Source: Gammaproteobacteria bacterium UBA3067 (GTDB lineage: Bacteria; Pseudomonadota; Gammaproteobacteria; Pseudomonadales; UBA3067). From it: a stretch of DNA of 64,000 nt. Below the pieces are notes generated by a model. It was not told where the DNA came from, searched no databases, and saw only the letters and a program-made list of their open reading frames with translations. Made by a program: the position numbers and the translations under genes. Of this stretch, positions 26,011 to 35,431 are shown piece after piece; the first letter of the stretch is position 1, and every line of letters begins with the position of its first letter. The stretch lies in contig DFBZ01000060.1 of assembly GCA_002366835.1 (NCBI GenBank), positions 62,001 through 126,000 on the forward strand, written 5' to 3'.

Positions 26011-26490
26011 TTATAAGCGGCGGGCCACCCAGTAGGAGGATTTCCAGTAAGGGTTATCCAAACGCGAAACCGTTACGCCTTTGCTAGTAGAAGCATGTAA
26101 AAAACGCCCGTCACCCATATAAATTCCAACGTGACGAGTGAAAATAGCCGTTTTAAAAAATATCAGATCCCCCGCCTGGATATTTTTTTGGCGAATCGAC
26201 TTACCCAGCGAGACCTGCAGCTCTGCAGTGCGTGGTAGGTTGATGGCAAATTTATCGCGAAATGTCAGCATGACAAAACCCGAACAATCCACGCCCGACT
26301 TTGACAAACCACCTAAGCGGTAATTCACTCCACGCCAATGAGAATATTGCCCCCGAAGTCGAGATTCAATCTGTCTGGCATTTAAGTGAGTCCATTGTTC
26401 AACACCGTCTCCCCTTAGCTTTGGGCTACTCAAGGGCACGCAGCCAGAAAATAGAAGCAAAAAGAATAATAGCCTCCCTTTCCAGCTCAC
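26011..26490 (-). CDS. NlpC/P60 family lipoprotein, peptidoglycan endopeptidase
   Basis: The 159-residue lipoprotein has the lipobox LFSGC after a short hydrophobic segment. The NlpC/P60 catalytic triad is visible as Cys in KSGVDCSGFV, His in FTRHVGIYMG and His in FLHAST. It resembles E. coli Spr/NlpC, which cleave peptide crosslinks of peptidoglycan. A longer frame begins with GTG at 26520, but GGAAG lies six bases before the GTG at 26490, and this gives a normal lipoprotein leader. Confidence 0.85.
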   Translation of the reverse strand: MSWKGRLLFFLLLFSGCVPLSSPKLRGDGVEQWTHLNARQIESRLRGQYSHWRGVNYRLGGLSKSGVDCSGFVMLTFRDKFAINLPRTAELQVSLGKSIRQKNIQAGDLIFFKTAIFTRHVGIYMGDGRFLHASTSKGVTVSRLDNPYWKSSYWVARRL

Positions 26491-26756
26491 AATTACTTCC
26501 GATAAAAACTTAATAGTCACTTAGAAATTATTTCATCCATCTTGTGTTGCCCTGTGCTGAGGCTAGAAATACTTACTCATAAACGAGTATAACAGCCCCC
26601 CTTTTGGGCACCTCAATACCCTCAGCTATCGCAAGGAAAGCAGCGCTCTACTAAACCCATGACAGCATTCCATGCTATCGCCTTTTTCCGAAACACCCGT
26701 TAGAATGATCAACGCTGCAACAGTTACCCACCTCTAAAAAATGTAAGGAGAACACC

Positions 26757-27338
26757 ATGAGCTTTGAACTTCCCCCACTACCCTACGAAATTGATGCGCT
26801 TGAGCCACACATCAGCAAAGAAACCTTGGAGTTTCATTACGGCAAACACCATCAAACCTACGTAACCAACCTGAACAATCTGGTGGCCGGAACTGACAAC
26901 GAAGGTAAACCTCTGGAAGACATCATTAAAAACTCCAGCGGTGGGGTTTTTAACAATGCTGCTCAAATCTGGAACCACACTTTTTATTGGAATTGCCTCA
27001 GCCCCAATGGCGGCGGTGAGCCAACAGGAGCATTGGCTCAGGCTATTAACGATACTTTTGGTTCTTTTGCAGAATTCAAAGAACAGTTCAGCAAAACCGC
27101 CATCACTACTTTCGGTTCTGGCTGGGGCTGGTTGGTTAAAAACAGCGACGGCAGCCTGGCATTAACCAGCACCAGCAACGCCGGCACACCGCTTACTGAA
27201 GGCCAAACGCCTCTACTGACTTGCGATGTATGGGAACATGCCTACTACATCGATTTTAGAAACGCGCGCCCCAAGTACGTTGAGACTTTCTGGAATCTTG
27301 TAAACTGGGAATTTGCTTCTCAAAATTTTGCGGGCTAA
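26757..27338 (+). CDS. sodB: Iron superoxide dismutase
   Basis: The 193-residue cytoplasmic enzyme converts superoxide to oxygen and hydrogen peroxide. Metal ligands are His27 (FHYGKHH), the His in WNHTFYWN, and Asp and His in CDVWEHAYYID. The motif FGSGWGWLV and the spacing are typical of Fe-type SodB. A strong site AAGGAG precedes the ATG. A hairpin follows the stop codon. Confidence 0.96.
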   Translation: MSFELPPLPYEIDALEPHISKETLEFHYGKHHQTYVTNLNNLVAGTDNEGKPLEDIIKNSSGGVFNNAAQIWNHTFYWNCLSPNGGGEPTGALAQAINDTFGSFAEFKEQFSKTAITTFGSGWGWLVKNSDGSLALTSTSNAGTPLTEGQTPLLTCDVWEHAYYIDFRNARPKYVETFWNLVNWEFASQNFAG

Positions 27339-27349
27339 TCGCAAAAACA

Positions 27350-27373
27350 GTCAAAGGGCCTTGGCCCTTTGAC
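27350..27373 (+). terminator. Hairpin terminator after sodB
   Basis: GTCAAAGGGCC and GGCCCTTTGAC form an eleven-base stem with almost no loop. Only a few T follow. The next gene starts ten bases later, so the hairpin could also cover its ribosome binding site, which is otherwise not apparent. Confidence 0.55.
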
Positions 27374-27382
27374 TCATTCCCC

Positions 27383-28477
27383 ATGTCAAAAATCACTCGC
27401 TTCCAAAGCCCCTCCTCTTCTACGTCTTATTCACGTTTTTTCTACCCTCTTTTTTTCCTGCTCATACTGACGTACAACTCCTCTCTTCATGCAGAAGAAC
27501 ATAAGCCGGGCAATACCCACTTTGCACTGTGGCAAACCAATGCAGGGGGTAACGATGTTCATATTTATGACATCCAAAACCATCAGCTGATTAAACGCCT
27601 GCAAGTCGGCCCCCAACCCCACGGCATCGCATATGCTGCTAAAACAAAACAAGTGCTCATTACCCTGGAGAAAAAACAAGAAGCCTACGGGGAGCTACTG
27701 TGGATTAACCCCTTTAATTTTGAAATCACCCATCGAATTAAAGTTGGCCGAAAACCCCAGGCTTTGGCCGTTACGCCAGATGGAAAGTGGATATATATTC
27801 CCTGTAGAGACGGCAACTACTGGGTTATAGATGGAAAGCGAAAGACGCTATTCAAAAAAATTCACACCGGCGGGCTACCCCATAACACCATTATCTCGGC
27901 CGATGGCCGCTTTGCCTATTTATCCCCCATGGGCACACGCCATCAAGTGAGCATTGTCGATATCAAAGCCGATCACAAGCTGCTGGCTACCCTGCCATTT
28001 TCTGAATCTCTGAGGCCATCTGCGTTAAGCGCCAATAGTCAGCTGTTCTTTCAGCACGTGGATAAATTAAATGGTTTTGAAGTGACAGACATCCCCAGCA
28101 GAACACTCAAGAAACGCGTGTATCACGAAAATAGCCTGGGTATTTATACTTCCATTGGCCCGCTGGGCTGGCTCAGCCAGTTTGGCTTCCAGCGCTGCCA
28201 TGGTTTAGCTATACGCCCTGACCAACAGGAAATATGGTCCACCTGCGGCAGGAACCTCAATATTCACCAACTAAGCCCTCCTTTTAGGCAGACACATACC
28301 ATGCCTTTATCGGGAAAAGGCTACTGGCTGACCTTTTCACCCGACAGCAGGCTTGCTTTTATCGCTTTAAAGGATAAAAAAACCGTTACCGTTATAGATG
28401 CGAGTTTGAAAAAAGTAATACAGCATTATCAGGCTGGGGAAAAACCAAAACGGAATATTGTTATTCCTCTGCTGTAG
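27383..28477 (+). CDS. YncE-like beta-propeller periplasmic protein
   Basis: The 364-residue protein has a signal peptide (hydrophobic stretch FFYPLFFLLILTYNSSLHA). It carries about seven short propeller repeats of the YVTN type, such as VGPQPHGIAYAAKTKQVLIT, VGRKPQALAVTPDGKWIYIP and LTFSPDSRLAFIALKDKKTV. Such proteins form periplasmic propellers, often in redox or binding roles; no cofactor motif is seen. It starts only 45 bases after sodB with the terminator-like hairpin between, and without a clear ribosome binding site. Function is unknown. Confidence 0.75.
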   Translation: MSKITRFQSPSSSTSYSRFFYPLFFLLILTYNSSLHAEEHKPGNTHFALWQTNAGGNDVHIYDIQNHQLIKRLQVGPQPHGIAYAAKTKQVLITLEKKQEAYGELLWINPFNFEITHRIKVGRKPQALAVTPDGKWIYIPCRDGNYWVIDGKRKTLFKKIHTGGLPHNTIISADGRFAYLSPMGTRHQVSIVDIKADHKLLATLPFSESLRPSALSANSQLFFQHVDKLNGFEVTDIPSRTLKKRVYHENSLGIYTSIGPLGWLSQFGFQRCHGLAIRPDQQEIWSTCGRNLNIHQLSPPFRQTHTMPLSGKGYWLTFSPDSRLAFIALKDKKTVTVIDASLKKVIQHYQAGEKPKRNIVIPLL

Positions 28478-28679
28478 CAATTTTGCACTGTAGCATCATC
28501 ATAAAAACATTCACCATGCTTTAACCCAGCCCACTGTTGCACTAAGACACCCTTGTACCCCAATACACTCCCTGCCCCGTTCGGTGCAATATTGCAGCTA
28601 AAGCCTGTAGCATTACAGAAAGCATGCTTTCCACTTAGACTTTACACGCTCAACTTTAAGGAGCTACTCGCCATGGCCT

Positions 28680-31124
28680 CTAAACCTCCTGCTTGTTTTT
28701 TGGAAGTATCCAGCAAGCTAAAGCCGGTAATACAATAATAGCCCCCACCATATTAATCAAAAACATAAAGGTTAATAGCACCCCCATATCTGCCTGAAAC
28801 TTTAATGCTGAAAATAACCAGGTAAAAACTCCTGCCGCCAGTGTAAGACCGGTAAAAATAACCGGCTTGCCTGTAAGTCGCATCGCCTGGTAATAGGCCT
28901 CCTCAAGAGGCAAGCCCTGCTTTAGAAGCCCGTTTAAACGGCTATAAATGTAGATACCGTAGTCCACGCCTATCCCTACTCCGAGCGCAGCAACGGGCAA
29001 GGTAGACACCTTCAGACCAATATCCATTACCGCCATCAGTGCGTAACATAAAATGGAAACCAGACCCAAGGGAAGAATAATACATAGGGTTCCACGTACA
29101 CTTCTAAATGTAATAAGACACAATAGGAAGATGGCAACGTAGACATAAAGCATAATGGGTAATTGTGCTTCTTCAACCGCTTCATTGGTTGCCGCAATAA
29201 CGCCTACATTCCCGCTAGCCAAATTCAGTTTGAACTTTTCTTCACTTAAACCTGAGTCGAATTCTTTTATGGCCGCCATAATAGATTCCACCGTTTCGGC
29301 CTGATGATTCCGAGTAAAAATTAATACTGGCATCGCATCACAAACGGCATTTAATAAGCCAGTTTTGGTGGTAATAGGTGAAATTGATTGCGAAATCACA
29401 TAACGGTTACGTGATAGCACCTGCCATTTTGGACTGCCCTCATTGTATGCAGCATTAATTTGTTTTGCCGCAACCGGAAGGGATATCACCGATTGCACAC
29501 CTGGCAAGTTGCGTGCGTACCAGCTAAAGCGATCGATTGCATCCATCACTTCATAATTAATACAACCATCTTGTTCAGTGCTGACGATGATAGATAATAC
29601 ATCCACGCCAATTTCAAAATTATCGGTAATTGCACGCGTATCGAGGTTATAGCGTGAGTCTTCGTGCAACTCTGGAACGCCTTGCTGTAAGTCACCAATT
29701 TTTAAGTCCTGACTTTTCCAATACCCGGCACCCAATAATAAAGCTGTCACTATAAGAGTTGCTATAGACCAACGTGGCCGAGTAAATTTTGCCAACCAAT
29801 GCCATAGCTTATCTCGCTTATCCTCGGCTATACGCCGAGACTGCCTATAGGAATCAATATTTTTAATTTGGGTATAAGACAGTAAAACAGGCAGTAAAAT
29901 AAGATTTGTGAGAATAATAACCGCCACCCCTATACTAGCAGTAATGGCCATTTCACGAATAATACCAATATCAATCAGCATGACGGTTAAAAAACCGATG
30001 GTGTCACTCGCCAGCGCCAAGGTTCCCGGAATAATAAGGCGGGCAAAAGTGCGCTTCGCTGCATCCATACTTCCTATACCGGACGTGGCATCATTAATAG
30101 CCACGAAAGCGTGCCCTTCATCTGTATCACCGCCATATAGCACTTCCCCCATCCAGCCGCTAATCATCTGTACGCCATGACTAACACCGATAGCAAATAC
30201 CAGAAACGGCACCAATATACTCATGGGGTCGATGCCATAACCCAAAAACGTGAGTAATCCAATTTGCCAAACCACAGCAATGGTAGAACAAAACAGAGGG
30301 AGAACGGTTAGGCGCAATGAGCCAGAGTACCCAAAAAGAAGCAACCCGGTAATTACAAACGCCAAGCCAAAATATAGTACGACACTTTTTACACCATCCG
30401 AAATATCGCCCACAACCTTGGCAAAACCAATGATATGAACATCAAGCTGTTGTGTTTGATACTTCTCACGAATATCCTTTTCAAGGGCAGCGGCTACCGC
30501 TTGGTAATCAATTTTTTCTCCGGTTTCAGGGTCTCGGTCCAATAGCTCAGCCGTTATTAGCGTGCCACTGAAATCTTGAACAACTAAACGTCCAAGCTGC
30601 CCCGATTTAATAATGTTTTGCCTTACTTGTTCGAGCATCTCATTGCTCGTATTAAAGCGCGAAGGGATAACCGGCCCACCATTAAAACCATCTTCTACAA
30701 CTTCGGTGAAACGTACATTTGGTGTAAACAGTGATGTAACGCGTGCTTTATTAATACCGTTTAAAAAGAAAACCCCGTCGGTTACATCCTTTAAGGTGTC
30801 AAAGTATTCCGGCGTAAAGATATCACCCTCTTTTTGAATAAGCGCAATAATAATCCGATTGCCTCCTCCAAACTCATCCCTGTAGTCCAGCAGGGTTTGA
30901 ATATAGGGGTGCTTAAGCGGCAACATTTTTTCGTACCCAGCATCCACCTTTAAATGGGTTGCCTGGTAGGCCAGAAAAAGGCTGGTTAATACAAACATCA
31001 CCAACAGAAGAGGACGAAAAGAGAACACCAGTTTTACAATCATTTCTTTTAATTTTTTTTCTAGCATCGCATTAACACCATTTACTAAGGAGGTGAATAG
31101 ATAAGAAACTATGTCGAATATCAA
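28680..31124 (-). CDS. RND-superfamily (MMPL-type) lipid or hydrophobe transporter
   Basis: The 814-residue inner-membrane protein has two repeats of one helix, a periplasmic domain and five helices. TM segments include SILVPFLVFAIGVSHGVQM and ALGVGIGVDYGIYIYSRL, with the GxxxDY motif of RND transporters. It follows the YCF48 gene with no gap: stop TGA, then TTG. An ATG at 31067 is an alternative start. It ends the operon DUF1302, DUF1329, YCF48, RND. This gene set recurs in bacteria that use steroids, terpenes or other hydrophobic substrates, which suggests lipid or hydrophobe traffic. Direction and substrate are unknown. Confidence 0.85.
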   Translation of the reverse strand: MIFDIVSYLFTSLVNGVNAMLEKKLKEMIVKLVFSFRPLLLVMFVLTSLFLAYQATHLKVDAGYEKMLPLKHPYIQTLLDYRDEFGGGNRIIIALIQKEGDIFTPEYFDTLKDVTDGVFFLNGINKARVTSLFTPNVRFTEVVEDGFNGGPVIPSRFNTSNEMLEQVRQNIIKSGQLGRLVVQDFSGTLITAELLDRDPETGEKIDYQAVAAALEKDIREKYQTQQLDVHIIGFAKVVGDISDGVKSVVLYFGLAFVITGLLLFGYSGSLRLTVLPLFCSTIAVVWQIGLLTFLGYGIDPMSILVPFLVFAIGVSHGVQMISGWMGEVLYGGDTDEGHAFVAINDATSGIGSMDAAKRTFARLIIPGTLALASDTIGFLTVMLIDIGIIREMAITASIGVAVIILTNLILLPVLLSYTQIKNIDSYRQSRRIAEDKRDKLWHWLAKFTRPRWSIATLIVTALLLGAGYWKSQDLKIGDLQQGVPELHEDSRYNLDTRAITDNFEIGVDVLSIIVSTEQDGCINYEVMDAIDRFSWYARNLPGVQSVISLPVAAKQINAAYNEGSPKWQVLSRNRYVISQSISPITTKTGLLNAVCDAMPVLIFTRNHQAETVESIMAAIKEFDSGLSEEKFKLNLASGNVGVIAATNEAVEEAQLPIMLYVYVAIFLLCLITFRSVRGTLCIILPLGLVSILCYALMAVMDIGLKVSTLPVAALGVGIGVDYGIYIYSRLNGLLKQGLPLEEAYYQAMRLTGKPVIFTGLTLAAGVFTWLFSALKFQADMGVLLTFMFLINMVGAIIVLPALACWILPKNKQEV

Positions 31125-32093
31125 TCACTTTAGAGAAAACCGATTGACCCCTCGCGTACCCACGATTAACAGTTCATTTTTTTCAGTTACAACGCTAGCA
31201 ACCAGATCATGAAAGCCAGGGAATTCCAATTTTTTATAATTCTTATTCTGCGCGGTCTTTTGCAATACCACGCCTCCTTGGCCCAGTAAAACAGAACCTC
31301 CATCTGCTAACTGCACATGCCCCATTAGTCCATTGATGACCGATACAGGTTCTTTTTCCCAGTTCGTACCAAAATCCGATGAGCGATACACCTGCCCTCT
31401 AAGCCCGAAAGTGATCAGTTCGCTATCTGTCGTTTGGGACAAACCGAACATTGATCCACCATAAGGTAAGTGAAGTGTTTCCCAAGTTTCCCCGTGATTA
31501 TTAGAACGAAGGAAAGTACCACTTTCTCCTACTAGAAATAACCACTCATCCATTACGAGCGCGGCATTGATATGGCGATCAAATTCATCCGGTAAGGTGC
31601 GCTCTTGCCAACTAAGACCATGATCTTTTGTTTCCAACATTAGGCCATAAGCACCCACGGCAAAACCACAACAAGCATCATAGAAAACGATGTCTAACAG
31701 CGGGCTTTCTTTTTCTGGTGCAGCATAAACAATTTCCCAGCTTTCCCCCGCATCGCTACTTTTTAGTATCACCGCATCATGCCCCACCAACCACGCTGTA
31801 TTTGCATCGCTAAAATAAATTGCGGTAAGGGTCGCTTGTGAAGGAACTGGCATTTGCTGCCAGTTTTCACCATCCTCAGAGCGGATCACGATACCCCACT
31901 CTCCTGCAGCAAAATAATTATCACCACTTTTGGTGATATCCAGCAACAATGCTTTATCCGCTAAAGGGGCAGTAATAGCAGGGCGTTGTGACGGAAATTC
32001 ACTCACATTTTCGCCATAAGACCCCAAAGGGCTTACTGCAAAAAAACCAGCAAGCAAATAAGAAAGTGAGTTTTTAAATTTAAGGAAATCCAC
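31125..32093 (-). CDS. YCF48/BNR-repeat periplasmic propeller protein
   Basis: The 322-residue secreted protein has a signal peptide ending near GSYGEN. Repeats of the YCF48 type follow, with Ser/Gly-Trp patterns such as IVIRSEDGENWQQMPVP, VILKSSDAGESWEIVY, LMLETKDHGLSWQE and TFLRSNNHGETWETL. In plants and cyanobacteria YCF48 assists photosystem II assembly; in heterotrophs the role is unknown, though it is often beside RND transporters as here. The start is GTG with GGAG seven bases upstream. It probably acts as a periplasmic adaptor for the RND protein that follows. Confidence 0.82.
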   Translation of the reverse strand: MDFLKFKNSLSYLLAGFFAVSPLGSYGENVSEFPSQRPAITAPLADKALLLDITKSGDNYFAAGEWGIVIRSEDGENWQQMPVPSQATLTAIYFSDANTAWLVGHDAVILKSSDAGESWEIVYAAPEKESPLLDIVFYDACCGFAVGAYGLMLETKDHGLSWQERTLPDEFDRHINAALVMDEWLFLVGESGTFLRSNNHGETWETLHLPYGGSMFGLSQTTDSELITFGLRGQVYRSSDFGTNWEKEPVSVINGLMGHVQLADGGSVLLGQGGVVLQKTAQNKNYKKLEFPGFHDLVASVVTEKNELLIVGTRGVNRFSLK

Positions 32094-32230
32094 TGCACAT
32101 CTCCAAACTTGGGTGTCGGAAAAAGAGGGCTACTATAAGCCACTGCGACAGAGAATCACAACGGCTTATAGGAAGAATAGATATTCACGAAACCACACTA
32201 TTTGGCTTCGTGAATGGGGTAATGGAATGG

Positions 32231-33604
32231 CTAGCGAATGCCTTTTGATCGCAAACGGTTAGGCGTCCAATAAGAGGCAGGTTTTTTAAAGGTGAAATTT
32301 CGTGGCTTATAGGCGTTATCCAAGCCTTCCACTGAGTAGCGTCCTGACTGCAAGTCGTAGGTTGCTTGTACTGTAGTAGTCATAATGGGCAAGGTGTACA
32401 GGTTGAAAATCTGACCATCCTGATAACGCCATAGTTCACCCTGATTATCATAGATATCTACCTGTGCAATAGTCCAGCTATCTTCATCAATATAGAAAAC
32501 ACGCTTGGCATAAATATGGCGCTCTTCAGGTTTAACGGTTGCTTCTACTACCCACACTCGATGTAGCTCATAACGGCACAAGTCTTGATTAATATGCCCT
32601 GGCTGAATCATCGCATCGGTGGCAATCTCGGATTCATCCACTTGGAAGTTATAACCGTTATAGCCAATATACATTTCCCGCTTGCCCAGCAACTTCCAGT
32701 TGTAACGATCCAGCGAGCCACCAAAACCATCGGTTTGATCTCGCGTCATTAAACCATCAGCAGAGGGTGCATCATATGAGTATTCAGGCGCACGCCGAAC
32801 CCGCCTTTGCCCTGGGTTATAAATCCACGCTTTCGCAGGCTCTTTTGCTTGGTTAATCGTGGCGAGAATGAGGTTCATACTGCCCGCTATCCTTGCTGGC
32901 GCTTCAGTACGCTGAATTGCCTGCACACTAATATTACCAAACTCTTTTGGATCAGAATTAAGCTGGCCATATCCATAAGTCAATTCACGATACTGCACAT
33001 TCAGCACGTACTTACCATCAGGTTCAACAATGGCTTGGTTTGCATAGTAAATAGCACCGTCGCCACGATAGCGAATAGTATGATTCCAAATTGCCTCCGC
33101 GCCATTTTGAGGAATGGGAAAAGGAAACCCAGTGCCCACAACATTTTGTAAGCCGTAATTCCCATCGTCGCTTAACTCAACCTGTGTTGCACTTTGCAGT
33201 GTTCGGTCATACACATTTTGAGGGTAAGATGCAGATCTCCTTGTCGTATAAATGGGCATTTTGAATGTTTCGGGGAACTTTTTAAACATCGCTTTCGCAC
33301 CTTCGGAAAGCTGCTCTTCATATTTTGAATAGTTACTGGCATCGATGGTAAAAAGAACCTTATCGTCAGCAAATTTATTCTTATGCCGCTCCCCCGGTGG
33401 CACTGTTTCCTGAGGAATTCCTCCTTGCCACGAAGGAATAGTTCCTGCCGCGTTACCCGCTTTTTCTGCACCGACTGGCGTTAACTCTTGCCCCAGCTTA
33501 GCCGATTCTTCCTGGCTGACTTTGCCGTATGCGGGCATTGTTGCAGTGAATGAAATTAAGGAGGAACCTAGTATTGTACTTGTAATTATTGTTTTAATTT
33601 TCAT
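32231..33604 (-). CDS. DUF1329 outer-membrane-associated protein (LolB/LppX-like fold)
   Basis: The 457-residue protein has a signal peptide (MKIKTIITSTILGSSLISF, ending near PAYG). Family blocks include LTPVGAEKAGNAAGTIPSWQ, YNWKLLGKREMYIGYNGYNF, HRVWVVEATVKPEERHIYAK and YDNQGELWRYQDG. DUF1329 has a lipoprotein-carrier-like fold (my recollection) and almost always accompanies DUF1302. It starts 14 bases after the DUF1302 stop. A periplasmic shuttle between DUF1302 and the RND protein is an inference. Confidence 0.87.
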   Translation of the reverse strand: MKIKTIITSTILGSSLISFTATMPAYGKVSQEESAKLGQELTPVGAEKAGNAAGTIPSWQGGIPQETVPPGERHKNKFADDKVLFTIDASNYSKYEEQLSEGAKAMFKKFPETFKMPIYTTRRSASYPQNVYDRTLQSATQVELSDDGNYGLQNVVGTGFPFPIPQNGAEAIWNHTIRYRGDGAIYYANQAIVEPDGKYVLNVQYRELTYGYGQLNSDPKEFGNISVQAIQRTEAPARIAGSMNLILATINQAKEPAKAWIYNPGQRRVRRAPEYSYDAPSADGLMTRDQTDGFGGSLDRYNWKLLGKREMYIGYNGYNFQVDESEIATDAMIQPGHINQDLCRYELHRVWVVEATVKPEERHIYAKRVFYIDEDSWTIAQVDIYDNQGELWRYQDGQIFNLYTLPIMTTTVQATYDLQSGRYSVEGLDNAYKPRNFTFKKPASYWTPNRLRSKGIR

Positions 33605-33618
33605 AGAAATATATCCTC

Positions 33619-35145
33619 TTAGAATGCGTATTTGGCATCAACGGTAATAATATCGCGGTCTTCATAAACACTGTCGCCAAAATAGTCGACGTAGCTGATG
33701 CTTGTTGACCAGGTGTCTACAAATTTTGCCTCAAGGCCCACTTTTATTTTTTTACTGTTATCACTAAACGGCCCCAATGTACCCTTTAGATTCCAGTCAT
33801 AAGACACATTGGGCGCTAACGTGATGCCTTCATAGACATCATAATAATCCACCGTCACTAAGCCCGTCACACTCCAAGCCTCACCATCAATACCAGGATT
33901 TACGGCATCACCTTCAAGCCAGGCCACACCCGCTTCTGCTACGACGGTGATACGGTCAGAACCGAGTACATTATTGAAAAATCGGGTTGCTGTTGTCTGC
34001 GCCTGGTAATACCCCATACGCTCATGGGATACCGCAGGTTGTCCAGTTAGTAACGCACCAAAAATACTCGATGATGGCATTGCTACAACAAAATTGGGAC
34101 GATAGGAGACCTCCCCTTGTAATGCTGCTTCTCCTACTTGGTAGTTATAACTTATGCCGTATAAACGTGTTTTTTCCGGATATTCCCAGAAATATGAGGC
34201 TGTACTTAATACCGGCACAGGACCCGCAGCAAAAGCAGTCACCGGGCTACCATTTAAGACCGGCGTTTGATTATGGTAGCGTACAAAATAAAAACCAAAT
34301 TCGGCATAATCAAGCTTTGGTATCACTGTCGAAAGCCGTATTCCGAATTGACCGTCATCACTTCCGGTATTATCGGCACCCTTCGGCACACCCCCTAACA
34401 TTTCATAACCGGGAATAAACAAATCACCACCATCGCCTTCACCTAGGAGGTCGCTTGGGCTAAAGAAAGTACCCACTGGCGGCAGCTCTGTTTCATCCCA
34501 TTCACTTTGGTAATAAAACTCTAAGCCGGTATAGGGAAGGATGTCAGGAAAAGAAAACCAGGCAATCGGCGCAGGAAGCAATCCTTCCTTAACCTCAGAG
34601 CCAGGCATCAGCAAACGCCCTACATCAAGGGGATTAATGGAGTTTATTCCTCCTTGAATAAAAGTACTTTCACCCCAGCTAACCACCTGATTACCAAGCC
34701 GCGCCTCAAGGGTTTTCTCTCCAATCATAAATGTTGAGAACAAGAAAGCATCCAGCAAGCGTAAATCATGGCCAAGGCGACCTTTTGCTTGTTCGGGAAT
34801 TTCCGCATCACTTTTATCTTCAATAGCTGAGTCATAAAGATAGGTGAAGCGAACAAAGGCACCACGTGTATCGTTGGCAATTTTAATATCGTTACTGCCT
34901 TTTATAGGCGAAGAAACGATGTCATTTTTTTCAAAGTTAGCGTCTCCTTTCGAGCCTGCAGCCAACACAGGATCTGGGTCTGTAGTGCGTACGCTAATAC
35001 CGGCTGAAAGGCTGGTATCTATGTTTGCTTTGTAGCTGCCAATATCCATCTCAAATGAATATGCAGAGCCTGATGCAATACTCATCGTTGCCATGAACAC
35101 CGCCGTCTTAAGCCTGGAAGTTGTTTTTATCGTTGTTTTATTCAT
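33619..35145 (-). CDS. DUF1302 outer-membrane beta-barrel protein
   Basis: The 508-residue protein has a signal peptide ending SGSAYSFE. A long beta-rich sequence follows and ends with an aromatic residue after TVDAKYAF, the usual C-terminus of an outer-membrane barrel. Family blocks include RLLDAFLFSTFMIGEKTLEA, RLGNQVVSWGESTFIQGG and NPLDVGRLLMPGSEVKEGL. It is probably a channel or receptor for hydrophobic molecules. It is the first gene of the four-gene operon. GAGAGGA precedes the ATG. Confidence 0.87.
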   Translation of the reverse strand: MNKTTIKTTSRLKTAVFMATMSIASGSAYSFEMDIGSYKANIDTSLSAGISVRTTDPDPVLAAGSKGDANFEKNDIVSSPIKGSNDIKIANDTRGAFVRFTYLYDSAIEDKSDAEIPEQAKGRLGHDLRLLDAFLFSTFMIGEKTLEARLGNQVVSWGESTFIQGGINSINPLDVGRLLMPGSEVKEGLLPAPIAWFSFPDILPYTGLEFYYQSEWDETELPPVGTFFSPSDLLGEGDGGDLFIPGYEMLGGVPKGADNTGSDDGQFGIRLSTVIPKLDYAEFGFYFVRYHNQTPVLNGSPVTAFAAGPVPVLSTASYFWEYPEKTRLYGISYNYQVGEAALQGEVSYRPNFVVAMPSSSIFGALLTGQPAVSHERMGYYQAQTTATRFFNNVLGSDRITVVAEAGVAWLEGDAVNPGIDGEAWSVTGLVTVDYYDVYEGITLAPNVSYDWNLKGTLGPFSDNSKKIKVGLEAKFVDTWSTSISYVDYFGDSVYEDRDIITVDAKYAF

Positions 35146-35431
35146 CCAGCATTCCTCTCATTATTAATCTTAAAGCGAGCAGGCAAACAAACACCTGAGA
35201 AACTTTTCCTGATATTCATAAAGTATAATTATTACTTATAATATTGAAAGTTCAAGAAAAAAACTATTTTTCAAAGGAAAACTTCCAGTATGAGTAAAGC
35301 TTGTAGTGTAATTGGCTAGCTCATAGCCCACGAAGAGTGCTTGGTATTACAAAAACCAGCACTAAAGCCTGGCGCTTCAACCATCAAGGATTTTATTTAC
35401 GAGTTTTGCAGGGGCTGCTTAATGGAAAAAG

